From DASPSR01 sp035516175 (GTDB lineage: Bacteria > Nitrospirota > UBA9217): a stretch of DNA of 30,614 nt. Shown one piece after another: positions 9,101 through 16,600 of the stretch (position 1 is the first letter of the stretch; every line of letters begins with the position of its first letter). Where the stretch lies: the NCBI GenBank assembly GCA_035516175.1, contig DATJAO010000043.1, positions 1-30,614 on the forward strand, in the 5' to 3' direction. The notes beneath the pieces are model-generated. The model worked only from the letters and a program-made list of their open reading frames with translations, ran no database searches and was not told the origin of the DNA. The position numbers and the translations under genes were made by a program.

Positions 9101-9729
9101 TGCGCGAGAAGATCGACCAGATGGGGCCAATCAATATCGATGCGCTCCAGGAATATAACGAGCTCAAGGATCGGTACGACCTCCTGAGCGGGCAGCAGAA
9201 CGACATCAATGAGTCAATCAACAACCTCAAAGCCACCATTGCCAAGCTCGACGGCGAGACCAAGGAGCTATTCAGCGAGGCATTCAATGCTATTCAGGAA
9301 AAGTTCAAAGAGGTGTTTTCCCTCCTGTTTGAAGGCGGCAGGGCGGAGCTCGTGCTCCTTGACGAATCCAACATCCTCGAATCGGGCATTGAGATCATCG
9401 CCCAGCCCAGGGGCAAGAAGTTCCAGAGCATCTCGCTCTTGTCGGGCGGCGAGCGAGCGCTTACCGCTATTGCCCTGCTCTTCGCGGCCTTCCTGGTCAA
9501 GCCGAGCCCCTTCTGCATGCTCGATGAGGTTGACGCGCCGCTTGATGAGGCGAACGTAACGCGTTTCACCCGCCTCATCCGTGAAATGAGCAGCCGCTCT
9601 CAGTTCATCGTCATTACGCACAACAAACGGACCATGGAAATGGCCGATGTGCTCTACGGCATCACCATGGACGAACCTGGATGCTCCAGAGTGGTCTCGG
9701 TAAAGCTCCGCGAGCCGGTCATGGCGTAA
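6148..9729 (+). CDS. smc: Chromosome segregation protein SMC
   Basis: ATPase of the condensin-like complex, working with ScpA/ScpB to organise and segregate the chromosome. Of 1193 residues, the head halves lie at the ends: Walker A GPNGCGKSN at 31-39, and near the C-terminus the signature LLSGGERAL (about 1097) and Walker B MLDEVDAPLD (about 1121). The hinge is at about 525-650, starting 'LGTIHGLVADMI', between two long Glu/Lys/Ala-rich coiled coils. The length is normal. An ATG at 6136 is in frame, but the GGGGAGG ribosome site at 6138-6144 directly precedes the ATG at 6148, which gives the family-typical N-terminus 'MQLKTLEMIGFKSF'. The gene stands alone under its own promoter; scpA/scpB are not in the window. 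Confidence 0.97.
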   Translation: MQLKTLEMIGFKSFSDKTKVTFQHGITAVVGPNGCGKSNISDAIRWVLGEQSAKHLRGDKMEDVIFNGSESRKPQGMADVTLTLTNVAGNLSSEFGEYEEIEITRRLYRSGDSEYLINKIPCRLKDIRDLMMDAGVGAKIHAIIEQDKVDQILSSKPQDRRFLFEEVAGVMKYKARRQEALSKLESTQQNQLRVNDIITEVKRQVNSLDRQARKAERYQKLRAEMKDLDFRLASVEYSNLGLEWTEASEGFKRAEDEVTDLHAALSRIESSIEESRTDALAAEHELSTLRHKIHETESALNRAEHRVEMSRSQIASFIAQRGRDLADMEYLKQETARVAEQKVKHEEESRVLAASIEEKNTVLNGRTMDLESLSQALKEKEISLEETRAGILNAISETAAEKTTISNLQARLSQLDEQDARSLKEKQELSQKNQELIALLAAKERELEEITSRKHAAQEERTQVAGRLEQALANKKSIETGLNETRNRLAGQNSRLRSLIELEQNLEGYQKGVRTVMSARKEASAKEHLGTIHGLVADMIETEPQYEVAIEAVLGDRLQYVVVDSQNDSLKAIDYLKTKSGGRSTFVPKMPREIKSEPFIKNGHTGVIGSALSIVRYKDSYSNVAQYLLGDVVVVDSMDTALYLWQKNGMHKTIVTLSGEIVDPWGAVTGGTVEAVGTGMLTKRREIKDLEHEVAELTVAVAKLEAELTSVDSSIESDKKIEADLAQQIHRTEIELVNGEKDRAAVRDEMGRIGERARTLDAEASERASLRLELDANIGKATEVLRGLEAGHTNALASVESLQVELSLKKDELERARAAITEVRMEIAALQEKQSAASTNLATLLKTETELAERLSRREAEIADIAVKLTELEASIAGAETEIKEDIEILEAERQVLVAKQEAHTEKTQALHATEEQARQVRHDIEAAQKRLSSIEVKRTELRMKIEHLKDRIWSTYHAELETAVQELGQFEINLDEAKLRLDELREKIDQMGPINIDALQEYNELKDRYDLLSGQQNDINESINNLKATIAKLDGETKELFSEAFNAIQEKFKEVFSLLFEGGRAELVLLDESNILESGIEIIAQPRGKKFQSISLLSGGERALTAIALLFAAFLVKPSPFCMLDEVDAPLDEANVTRFTRLIREMSSRSQFIVITHNKRTMEMADVLYGITMDEPGCSRVVSVKLREPVMA

Positions 9730-9829
9730 ATACATTCCAGAAAATGGAACGCAAAACATTGAGTTTTATGTATTTCCTGTCTTAATTCGTTGTATTCTGA
9801 ACTTTGCCCTTGCCTGAAGGGGCCGCGAA

Positions 9830-10027
9830 TCACCCGTCAAAAAACTCGCCTGGAGTTTCCGCATCGGCGTCAAACTGCATGGCAATCCTGGCATCGCGGA
9901 CATCATTTGCCTTTCCTTCCAATGAAACAGGATTGATTACGAACCGGAGGAGTGTTCCCTGTTCAACAACAGCGGGTTCGAACACGCTCATGGTATGGAC
10001 CGTTGCGCCTTCAACCTGATCAGACAT
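9830..10027 (-). CDS. Hypothetical small protein (65 aa)
   Basis: I do not recognise a family. The translation looks protein-like rather than random: it is acidic, has no Cys, shows plausible alternation of hydrophobic and charged residues ('FEPAVVEQGTLLRFVINPV') and ends 'EFFDG'. The frame opens after a TGA a few codons upstream, and the only usual start is the ATG at 10027, which lacks a clear ribosome site. It follows the GT51 gene on the same strand after 161 bp. The opposite-strand frame at 9804-10019 is less protein-like. The flanking stretches 9730-9829 and 10028-10188 hold nothing else that I can name. Confidence 0.42.
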   Translation of the reverse strand: MSDQVEGATVHTMSVFEPAVVEQGTLLRFVINPVSLEGKANDVRDARIAMQFDADAETPGEFFDG

Positions 10028-10188
10028 TATTACGTTGTAGAGGAAATGACCCTTTCAGGACTGCCAGAGGGCGTTGCTCAGCTGCTATCGGCCGTGTGTT
10101 GGAGTCTGCGAAGATGTATATGAGGCGTGCGTGCCGCGCGGAGGGAAAAGAGCGACTTACAGTTCCTGTCGTGTCAGAATACCGAATC

Positions 10189-11361
10189 TTAATGCGGAAC
10201 CGAATCTCCTGGCGGGGAGGTCGGGAAAATGATTTGATCACGCGTGATCGAATCCAGAGAAACAGTGCTCACATCATATCCAGGAGACAAGAAACCGGTG
10301 GCTCCGATCTGGTCACGGATAGTTGACTCCTTCCCCGGAGTGCAAACGATCGCCCGGATCTGATTGTCCTCTTTGACGATCGTGAGCTGTTCGTACTCGT
10401 CCGTATGATTGGCCTTATCCGGCAGCGTATCTTCCAACCGGTCCAGGTCGTCCTGCATTTTTTTATCCAGGTTCGTCTTTATGGTCCAGCCGCCGCGATA
10501 TAAGCCCGGGTCCCCGAATAGCCGAAGCAGAATCTGTTCCAGCGCTTGCTGATAGCTTGGCCTTCCGTTCGCTGCCTGCAGGCCTGAGAAGTCAAATCTG
10601 CCCGAACCTTCCTGCCGGAGAGCCGGAAGAGACTTGACCGCAGCGTCATATTCATCTGACGTAATCAGTTTCGCCTGAAGCATATTCGCCAGCACCCGTT
10701 CCTGCCGGTCCTTCGCCTTTTCAGGCCTTTTGAAGGGGTTATAATAGTGCGGATTTGGGAGCATTCCCGCAAGAAGCGCTGCCTCTCCTGCCGTAAGTTC
10801 GGAAGCATGCTTATCCAGATAGAATCGGCTCGCTGCCTCGATACCATAGATATCGTCACCCCACTCCACTTCGTTCAGGTAAATTTCAAGGATCCGACGC
10901 TTGGTGAGGATCTCCTCGGCTTTTCGTGCCAGGACGTATTCCCGCAGCTTGCGGCTGATGGTCTTTTCCTTAGAGAGCAATACGTTCTTGATCATCTGCT
11001 GGGTGATGGTGCTCCCACCCCGTGCAAACCGTTTTTTATGCCAATCGTGGACGAGCGCGTCCCATGTCGCCTTGTAGTTGATCCCCTGGTGTTCGAAAAA
11101 AGTGTCGTCCTCAGCGGTCACCACAGCCTGGATCACAATATCGGGAAGAGAGGAGATCGGGACCCAGATCCGAAACTTCCGGTCATAGTATTCTGTCAGG
11201 ACATTGCCGTCCTTGTCCAGAACCTCAGTTGCAACGGCCGGTCTATAGTGTTTCAGAACTGATACGTCGGGAAGATGGGAAAGGACCTGGGCGACCCATA
11301 CGGTGAGTATGATTGCACAGAGCACGAAGATGCCGAGCCCTGCTAAAATAACCTTTTTCAT
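10189..11361 (-). CDS. GT51 peptidoglycan glycosyltransferase without transpeptidase domain
   Basis: Polymerises lipid II into glycan strands at the outer face of the inner membrane. One N-terminal membrane anchor (residues 4-29) is followed by the GT51 domain. Motif I is AEDDTFFEHQG with catalytic Glu84, followed by GGSTITQQMIKN, then 'RRILEIYLNEVEWG' with Glu159 and EAALLAGMLPNP. At 390 residues it is much longer than the usual monofunctional MtgA (about 230-240) and much shorter than a bifunctional PBP1 (650 or more). The C-terminal 150 residues contain a PBP1-like linker signature ('IKTNLDKKMQDDL') but no SxxK, SxN or KTG transpeptidase motif. The other frames downstream do not restore one, so this is not a simple frameshift. 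The ATG at 11361 lacks a close ribosome site, but the anchor follows immediately. Confidence 0.9.
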   Translation of the reverse strand: MKKVILAGLGIFVLCAIILTVWVAQVLSHLPDVSVLKHYRPAVATEVLDKDGNVLTEYYDRKFRIWVPISSLPDIVIQAVVTAEDDTFFEHQGINYKATWDALVHDWHKKRFARGGSTITQQMIKNVLLSKEKTISRKLREYVLARKAEEILTKRRILEIYLNEVEWGDDIYGIEAASRFYLDKHASELTAGEAALLAGMLPNPHYYNPFKRPEKAKDRQERVLANMLQAKLITSDEYDAAVKSLPALRQEGSGRFDFSGLQAANGRPSYQQALEQILLRLFGDPGLYRGGWTIKTNLDKKMQDDLDRLEDTLPDKANHTDEYEQLTIVKEDNQIRAIVCTPGKESTIRDQIGATGFLSPGYDVSTVSLDSITRDQIIFPTSPPGDSVPH

Positions 11362-11442
11362 GGGTGAGTACTATTTTTTCTCCTCAGGCGTGTTGTGCTT
11401 CCGGTGTTTCTCCCCTCTACAGAAGGGACCGCGGTCATCGCC

Positions 11443-11529
11443 TCAGCCCCAACCCATGCCCTTGTTGAACCGGATAACGGCAAACACGACAGCGACGAGG
11501 ATTATTGCAGTAACCATTCCATCAGACAT
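11443..11529 (-). CDS. Small single-pass membrane peptide (28 aa)
   Basis: A short frame with clear gene features. The ATG at 11529 is preceded by GAGGAG with 9 bases between. The peptide is a short polar start (MSDGM), one strong hydrophobic helix (VTAIILVAVVFAVI, residues 6-19) and a basic, Gly-rich end (RFNKGMGWG), then TGA. The charge layout predicts the N-terminus outside and the C-terminus in the cytosol. It lies between the TlpA-type gene and the GT51 gene on the same strand. Function unknown; it could be a small partner of either neighbour or of an unlinked complex. Confidence 0.6.
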   Translation of the reverse strand: MSDGMVTAIILVAVVFAVIRFNKGMGWG

Positions 11530-11586
11530 GTCTTGTGACTCCTCATGAAGCTCTGACCCAGCGCCTCGATGCGATCCTGCGCCCCG

Positions 11587-11606
11587 AAAAGTGAAGTCGG
11601 CTTCAC
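11587..11606 (-). terminator. Weak terminator-like hairpin after the TlpA-type gene
   Basis: On minus, GTGAAG and CTTCAC form a 6-bp stem with a 4-base loop, followed by TTTTC. It starts 5 bases after the stop of the gene at 11611. The short T-run makes full termination doubtful; it may only attenuate readthrough to the 28-aa gene. Confidence 0.35.
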
Positions 11607-11610
11607 GCGT

Positions 11611-12153
11611 TTATTTGGCTTCGATCAATCCACGAATGACATTCATACTTGCAGGAGCCGTCCAGTCTCTCGGGCCGATGACCTTGTACTTGACGACACC
11701 CCGCCGGTCAACGATATACGTCTCGGGAAACTTGTATGTGCCGTAAAGCCCTGCAACCGATCGCCCCGGATCCAGCAGCGCGGGAAGACTCAGCCCGTTT
11801 TTCCGCATGAACTCGGCAACAGCGCCCGCCCCGCCCTCATCGACGCTCACTGCAAGGATCTTAAAATCCGTGGATCCGAGTGACCGGTACAGTTGTTCGA
11901 GCATCGGCATTTCCTCTACGCAGGGCGGACACCACGTAGCCCAGAAATGCACCATCACAACTTTCCCCCTGAAATCCGCGAGGCTCACCGCTGTTCCGTC
12001 GAGGGCCTGAAGACGGAATTCAGGTGCCCGATCGCCTTCATTGATTATCTTTGTGCCTTGCGCTCCTTCTTTAACGAAGAGAAAAAGAAGAAACAGTCCG
12101 ACAGCGGCAATAAGGATAACAACCGTTACTTTTTTTTTCGTAACAGAAATCAC
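11611..12153 (-). CDS. TlpA/ResA-like thiol-disulfide oxidoreductase
   Basis: Membrane-tethered thioredoxin-fold protein of 180 residues, active in the periplasm, typically reducing apocytochrome c or other thiols during maturation. An N-terminal helix (residues 9-27) anchors it. The AhpC/TSA-Redoxin fold follows, with 'GDRAPEFRLQALDG' and the active site WCPPC (Cys75, Cys78); cis-Pro lies in KFPETYIVD. The start is GTG at 12153, supported by AGGGA five bases upstream; no ATG is available. Codons 6-8 are a run of nine A's (KKK). It is divergent from the 606-aa gene across a 201-bp gap. The exact partner cannot be read from the sequence; ccm/ccs genes are not in the window. Confidence 0.92.
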   Translation of the reverse strand: MISVTKKKVTVVILIAAVGLFLLFLFVKEGAQGTKIINEGDRAPEFRLQALDGTAVSLADFRGKVVMVHFWATWCPPCVEEMPMLEQLYRSLGSTDFKILAVSVDEGGAGAVAEFMRKNGLSLPALLDPGRSVAGLYGTYKFPETYIVDRRGVVKYKVIGPRDWTAPASMNVIRGLIEAK

Positions 12154-12317
12154 GTTCCCTGTCCCGGGTCACGGCATTATCACCGTCACCCTATCTAATT
12201 GTGCTCTGGCAGTGCTCGAGGTCCTCGCTCGGTCGCTCAGATGAAAAGGATTATACCTTTTTCCGTTTGACAGAGCAAGCCATTTTACAAGGTGAAGCTT
12301 GCAGGACACTTTTTGTT

Positions 12318-12345
12318 TTGAAAATTCAAGGCAGTCTGATATAAT
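12318..12345 (+). promoter_or_regulatory. Strong sigma-70-type promoter, near-leaderless
   Basis: TTGAAA (12318-12323), 16 bases, then a perfect TATAAT (12340-12345). Transcription should begin at about 12351-12353, only 2-4 bases before the ATG at 12355, so the mRNA would have almost no 5' leader. The rest of the 12154-12317 gap shows nothing I can name. Confidence 0.72.
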
Positions 12346-12354
12346 GATAGAGTT

Positions 12355-14175
12355 ATGATCCGCGAAATAAAATTCCAGGGAAAAGCGAACGAAAAACTGG
12401 ACTACTTCGTGACCATCACCGGCACCGACCTGAGCAACAGGTATTTTTACGAATCACTTCCGAACGGGGATCGGTTTTTTTCGGGAGGGAACGAGTTCAT
12501 CATCCTGCCCCACGGGGTACGGTACCAGGGGTGCGGCGGCAGCCTGTGCGAATACATGTTCGGCGTGGATCTACCGCTTAAGGACCTGTTGCGAAAAGAT
12601 GTCTCCAACCGATTGGTCATGTACGGAGCCTATTACGACAGCGCAGACAATATCACCTTCACCAACAATACCGCTGCCGAAGAGTCCTTCGACCAGGTTT
12701 TCCTCACCGGGAATGCCGTTTCAAACTACTATTTTTTCGTCCACAGTACCCAAAAGTCTGAGATCAAGGATATACAGCGCAAGATCCTGCGCAGCATCGG
12801 CAAACAGGTCAAGCGAAGCACTACGGTGGGTGAAAATGATGACACAAAGCTTTGCCGCGAGATCTTCGGGGCGCTGGGAGACCCCCGGGCCCTTATATTC
12901 CTGTTCCGGCTATTGAACAGACACAACGAGGAGTACTACACAACGTTCAACAAGATCTATTCCGGAAAGAAAACGCTCACATCCCAGGGATATTCCATTC
13001 TTGACAACCTTGCGAAAAAATATAACATTATCCCCTACCAGCAGGAGCGCATCAAGATAGACGGAATGTACAAGCTCCCCGAGAACAAAAAGATCGTCGA
13101 TGAATATAAGGATATCCTTATCGGGGTATCAGAAAAGAACGAAGTGAGCCCGTCAGAGCTTGCCAAGCTCTCGCGGCTCAGGACATTAAGCCTGCGGCTC
13201 AATATACCACACAACCTGTTTGATACTCTCGATGAGCTCCTCCTTAAGGGCATGCACATAGTCGAGGTGGAAGAGCCGGATTACATCAGGGACACGCGCG
13301 CCATCTTCGAAGGCCTTTTCTTCACAACCGACAAGATCAAGGCGCATATATCATCCGAGGACCTCATCAAGCTCTTGAGGGCAAAGCAAAAATCGACGAC
13401 CCACCGCGACCCTGCTTTCGAGAGCCTCTTGCTCGACACGGTCCGCACGTGCGATGAACACGCCAGGGACACGAATGATATGAGCGTGCTCGAGGCCATG
13501 AGTTCCATCCTTACCTACTTCGACCGCTACGACAGCGCAGCCACGATGATCAACAACCTCGCATTCATGGAGAACTCGACCTTGAACGTGGATAACATCA
13601 GGAGCCTCTTTGGCAATAAGGAAGTGTTCGACAAGATTAATCTCGACCTTTTCCGCGAACTCTTTATTGACAGCCTGAGGGAGAACCGCTATCTGACGCG
13701 TTACGGCCGAAAAAAGATTGACACGCTCTACCATGGACTCATGCAGATCAAGTCCGGCGACACTACCTATCGGCAACTCGCATCGTCGCTTACCAAAATC
13801 AACAAGGATGATAAGCTGTACACCACGATCCATCGATATATCAAGGATCGTTTTAAAAGCATCTACGCCGAGATGAATTCAAAGGAGGACCAGGAAATAT
13901 TCATCCAGGACCTCAACCGCGAAATCCAGTCAAGAGGGATCGTACAGGGTCCCATCCCACACGTCGTGTTCGAGGAGATTATCCTCGACATCAGGAAGGA
14001 GTCATTCTACCTGAACAACCTTCTTCCGCACATCATCGTATCCAGGGACAACAACGTCCGTGAAGATTTCCTCGTGAACAGCGGTCTCGACCGGTTCTAT
14101 GTCGAAGAGCTCGAAAATGACTATTTCCAGATGAACAGGATTGAGAACGACATCCTTGAGGAGATCAGGAAATAG
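12355..14175 (+). CDS. Uncharacterised 606-aa protein, first gene of the lptFG run
   Basis: I do not recognise a domain with known function. It resembles, from memory, a family of about 600 residues found in Nitrospirota and deltaproteobacteria (possibly TIGR04442, unverified). No signal peptide or membrane segment is visible, so it should be cytosolic. The N-terminal 130 residues are beta-rich with a Gly/Cys motif 'GVRYQGCGGSLCEYMFGVDL'. The remainder is charged and mostly helical, with many Arg/Lys/Glu/Asp residues and repeated leucine-rich helices. It ends 2 bp before lptF, so the two are surely cotranscribed. The start at 12355 has no ribosome site and sits just after the promoter's predicted start point. 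A role in envelope or LPS-linked regulation is only a neighbourhood guess. Confidence 0.88.
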   Translation: MIREIKFQGKANEKLDYFVTITGTDLSNRYFYESLPNGDRFFSGGNEFIILPHGVRYQGCGGSLCEYMFGVDLPLKDLLRKDVSNRLVMYGAYYDSADNITFTNNTAAEESFDQVFLTGNAVSNYYFFVHSTQKSEIKDIQRKILRSIGKQVKRSTTVGENDDTKLCREIFGALGDPRALIFLFRLLNRHNEEYYTTFNKIYSGKKTLTSQGYSILDNLAKKYNIIPYQQERIKIDGMYKLPENKKIVDEYKDILIGVSEKNEVSPSELAKLSRLRTLSLRLNIPHNLFDTLDELLLKGMHIVEVEEPDYIRDTRAIFEGLFFTTDKIKAHISSEDLIKLLRAKQKSTTHRDPAFESLLLDTVRTCDEHARDTNDMSVLEAMSSILTYFDRYDSAATMINNLAFMENSTLNVDNIRSLFGNKEVFDKINLDLFRELFIDSLRENRYLTRYGRKKIDTLYHGLMQIKSGDTTYRQLASSLTKINKDDKLYTTIHRYIKDRFKSIYAEMNSKEDQEIFIQDLNREIQSRGIVQGPIPHVVFEEIILDIRKESFYLNNLLPHIIVSRDNNVREDFLVNSGLDRFYVEELENDYFQMNRIENDILEEIRK

Positions 14176-14177
14176 CC

Positions 14178-15356
14178 ATGCTCAAGATTCGGATTATGGA
14201 CCGGTATATCTTCGGCGAGATCCTGGCACCGTTCTTTCTCAGCATGGCCGCCCTCATCCTCGTCTTATTAGTTCAGAGGATGTTCAGACTTGCCGAGCTC
14301 GTCGTTTCAAAAGGAACACCGGTGTCTGAGGTCGTCAGTATCTTCGCCTACATCATGCCCAACTTCCTGGTCATCACCATCCCCATGTCGTTCCTCGTGG
14401 GGACGCTCACCGCGTTCAGCCGCCTCAGCTCAGACTCGGAAGTGACCGCCATGAAGGCATCCCGCATCAGCCTCTACAGCATGACCCGTCCCGTTATGCT
14501 GTTCGCCCTCGTATCTTTTCTTATCACATCGACCATATCATTCGTCATCGCACCTGCGGCCAACCATGCACTCAAGGTGCATCTGTTTGACCTGGTAAAA
14601 TCAAGGGCAATGATCGGCATTGAGCCAGGCGTATTCACCAGCACATTCGACGGCATGGTTATCTATGTGGACAAGATGGAATCCCTCGACAACATGGAGG
14701 GCATCTTCATTTCCGATGAACGTTCTGCGAAGGACCCTTATGCGATCGTCGCCCGCCAAGGAAAGCTTATCGCGGATCCACAGTCACTGAAAGTCACCCT
14801 CGAAATGAGTCAGGGGTCCATACTCACCCTTCCGCATGATGACAAATCCTATTCGACCATGTCATTTGACTCGGGCAATCTCTACCTTGACATCAGCCAT
14901 GCTCTTATCCATCAGGGCTCTTCCGACAGAGATTTCGAAGAGATCGGCAGTTTCGAGCTTTTCAGGATGCTCAGGCGCACCCAAGCCGAGGGAGGATCCA
15001 CCATCATTATCGAGAATGAGCTCCACAAACGGCTCTCTATCCCGTTTGCGTGCCTGATCTTCGGGCTGATCGGCGCGCCGCTCGGCATACGGAGGACCCG
15101 TTCAGGAAAATCCGCAGGCATCGCCATCGCACTCTTGGTCTTTCTGATATATTACATTGTCCTTGCAACGGGAATGAACCTGTCAGAAACGGGAAAACTT
15201 CCTCCTGTCCTTGCATATTGGATTCCGAACTTCTTCATGCTCATCCTGTCTGCCCTGTTCATGATCACGAGAGGCCAGGAAAAGGATTTCAGGATATTTT
15301 CCGCTATACGAGAGCTCTATTCCAAACTGATAACGAGGAGAAAGAGGACATACTGA
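14178..15356 (+). CDS. lptF: LPS export ABC permease LptF
   Basis: Inner-membrane subunit of the LptB2FG machine that pulls lipopolysaccharide out of the inner membrane and pushes it onto LptC/LptA. At 392 residues it has the YjgP/YjgQ layout: the start 'IMDRYIFGEILAPFFLSM', three membrane segments, a periplasmic beta-jellyroll (about residues 130-265), then three more segments including 'RLSIPFACLIFGLIGAPLGI'. AGGA eight bases ahead supports the ATG at 14178; Met7 is a possible alternative. It lies between the 606-aa gene (2 bp) and lptG (21 bp). The F and G labels follow gene order and family practice. Confidence 0.93.
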   Translation: MLKIRIMDRYIFGEILAPFFLSMAALILVLLVQRMFRLAELVVSKGTPVSEVVSIFAYIMPNFLVITIPMSFLVGTLTAFSRLSSDSEVTAMKASRISLYSMTRPVMLFALVSFLITSTISFVIAPAANHALKVHLFDLVKSRAMIGIEPGVFTSTFDGMVIYVDKMESLDNMEGIFISDERSAKDPYAIVARQGKLIADPQSLKVTLEMSQGSILTLPHDDKSYSTMSFDSGNLYLDISHALIHQGSSDRDFEEIGSFELFRMLRRTQAEGGSTIIIENELHKRLSIPFACLIFGLIGAPLGIRRTRSGKSAGIAIALLVFLIYYIVLATGMNLSETGKLPPVLAYWIPNFFMLILSALFMITRGQEKDFRIFSAIRELYSKLITRRKRTY

Positions 15357-15377
15357 GGCAGGAACTCGTATACGATC

Positions 15378-16463
15378 ATGACACTATTGAAAAGACACAT
15401 ATTCGGCGAATTCTTTCGCGTCTTCCTCATGGTCATCATTGGGATCCTTGCCGTGTATGTCTGCGTGGATTTTCTTCAGAGAGCCGACAGTTTCATCAAG
15501 TACAAAGCGACCATGCTTCAGATCGCCTTATATTCCTTGTACAGCCTGCCTGCAATGGCAGCATCGACCCTTCCGATCGCGGCGCTCATCGCCACGCTCC
15601 TGTCGCTCGGCAATCTCTCGCGACACAACGAAATCATCGCCATGCGCGCAGGCGGGGTAAGCATCTTCGCAGTCATTGCGCCGGTGCTTTTGGGAGGAAT
15701 CCTCATCTCTGCCTTCGGGTTCATCAACGATGAGTACATCATGCCGGCTTACACAGCCCGTGCCAATTACATTAAAAGCATTCAAATTGAGAAGAAGCAG
15801 CAGCGGGTCGTCTTTCAGCAGCGGAAGCTCTGGCTCCGCGGTCCGGAAAACAGCATTGCGAATATCGACCTCATTTCCCCCGATCGTTCCGAAATGATCG
15901 GGGTGAACATCTATATGCTGAATCCCGATTATACGGTGCGTGAAAGGATCAAAGCGCAGAGCCTCCGTTGGGAGAACGGGGCATGGCGGTTCAAGCAAAG
16001 CATGAAATACATCCTGGGAAATGACACGGTAACCGCGCAGTCGGCAGACGACGAGCCATTCAATCTCGTCGACAGTCCCGACGACCTCGGGATGATTGCC
16101 AAGAGCTCCGAGGAGATGAATTTTAGAGAGCTGTGGGATTATGTAAAAAGATTAAAAGTGCACGGTTATAAGGCGACACGATATGAAGTTGATCTGTACA
16201 GCAAGCTCGCATTACCGCTTGCGAGCATGCTTATGGTGATGATCGCCACTCCGCTCTCTGTCCAGCAGGCGCGAAGCGGCGGGGCCAGCAAAGGTATCGC
16301 TCTTGCCGTGCTCATCGCATTCATCTATTACGGTCTCATGAGCATCGGCACGGCGCTCGGACGCTCGGGCGCGCTTCCACCCCTGGAATCGGCCTGGCTT
16401 GCCAACGTTTTTTTTGCGGTGGCTTCGGCATTTATCCTGTTCCGGATGCAAAGGAGAATTTGA
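15378..16463 (+). CDS. lptG: LPS export ABC permease LptG
   Basis: Second permease of the LPS transporter, pairing with LptF. Its 361 residues show the same layout: 'LLKRHIFGEFFRVFLMVI' at the N-terminus, three membrane helices, a periplasmic jellyroll (about residues 125-260) and three C-terminal helices containing 'KLALPLASMLMVMIATPLSV', the coupling region to the LptB ATPase. lptB, lptA and lptC are not present here, so the transporter is assembled from separate loci. The 137-bp gap that follows shows no clear terminator. Confidence 0.93.
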   Translation: MTLLKRHIFGEFFRVFLMVIIGILAVYVCVDFLQRADSFIKYKATMLQIALYSLYSLPAMAASTLPIAALIATLLSLGNLSRHNEIIAMRAGGVSIFAVIAPVLLGGILISAFGFINDEYIMPAYTARANYIKSIQIEKKQQRVVFQQRKLWLRGPENSIANIDLISPDRSEMIGVNIYMLNPDYTVRERIKAQSLRWENGAWRFKQSMKYILGNDTVTAQSADDEPFNLVDSPDDLGMIAKSSEEMNFRELWDYVKRLKVHGYKATRYEVDLYSKLALPLASMLMVMIATPLSVQQARSGGASKGIALAVLIAFIYYGLMSIGTALGRSGALPPLESAWLANVFFAVASAFILFRMQRRI

Positions 16464-16600
16464 CGGGAGCCGGTCCTTTACGGTTGGACCATATTGTAAT
16501 TATGTGAGCGGACCCTTTCTTGACTCGGGAATAGCCTCATACTACGTCCTCCGCATCATGAATCTACCTCGGGCATACGTACGCTGGGTTGCCTTAATTC

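Noticed and set aside
9800..9825. Hairpin GCCCTT...AAGGGGC after smc as a terminator
   Set aside because: The stem is imperfect and no T-run follows on either strand.
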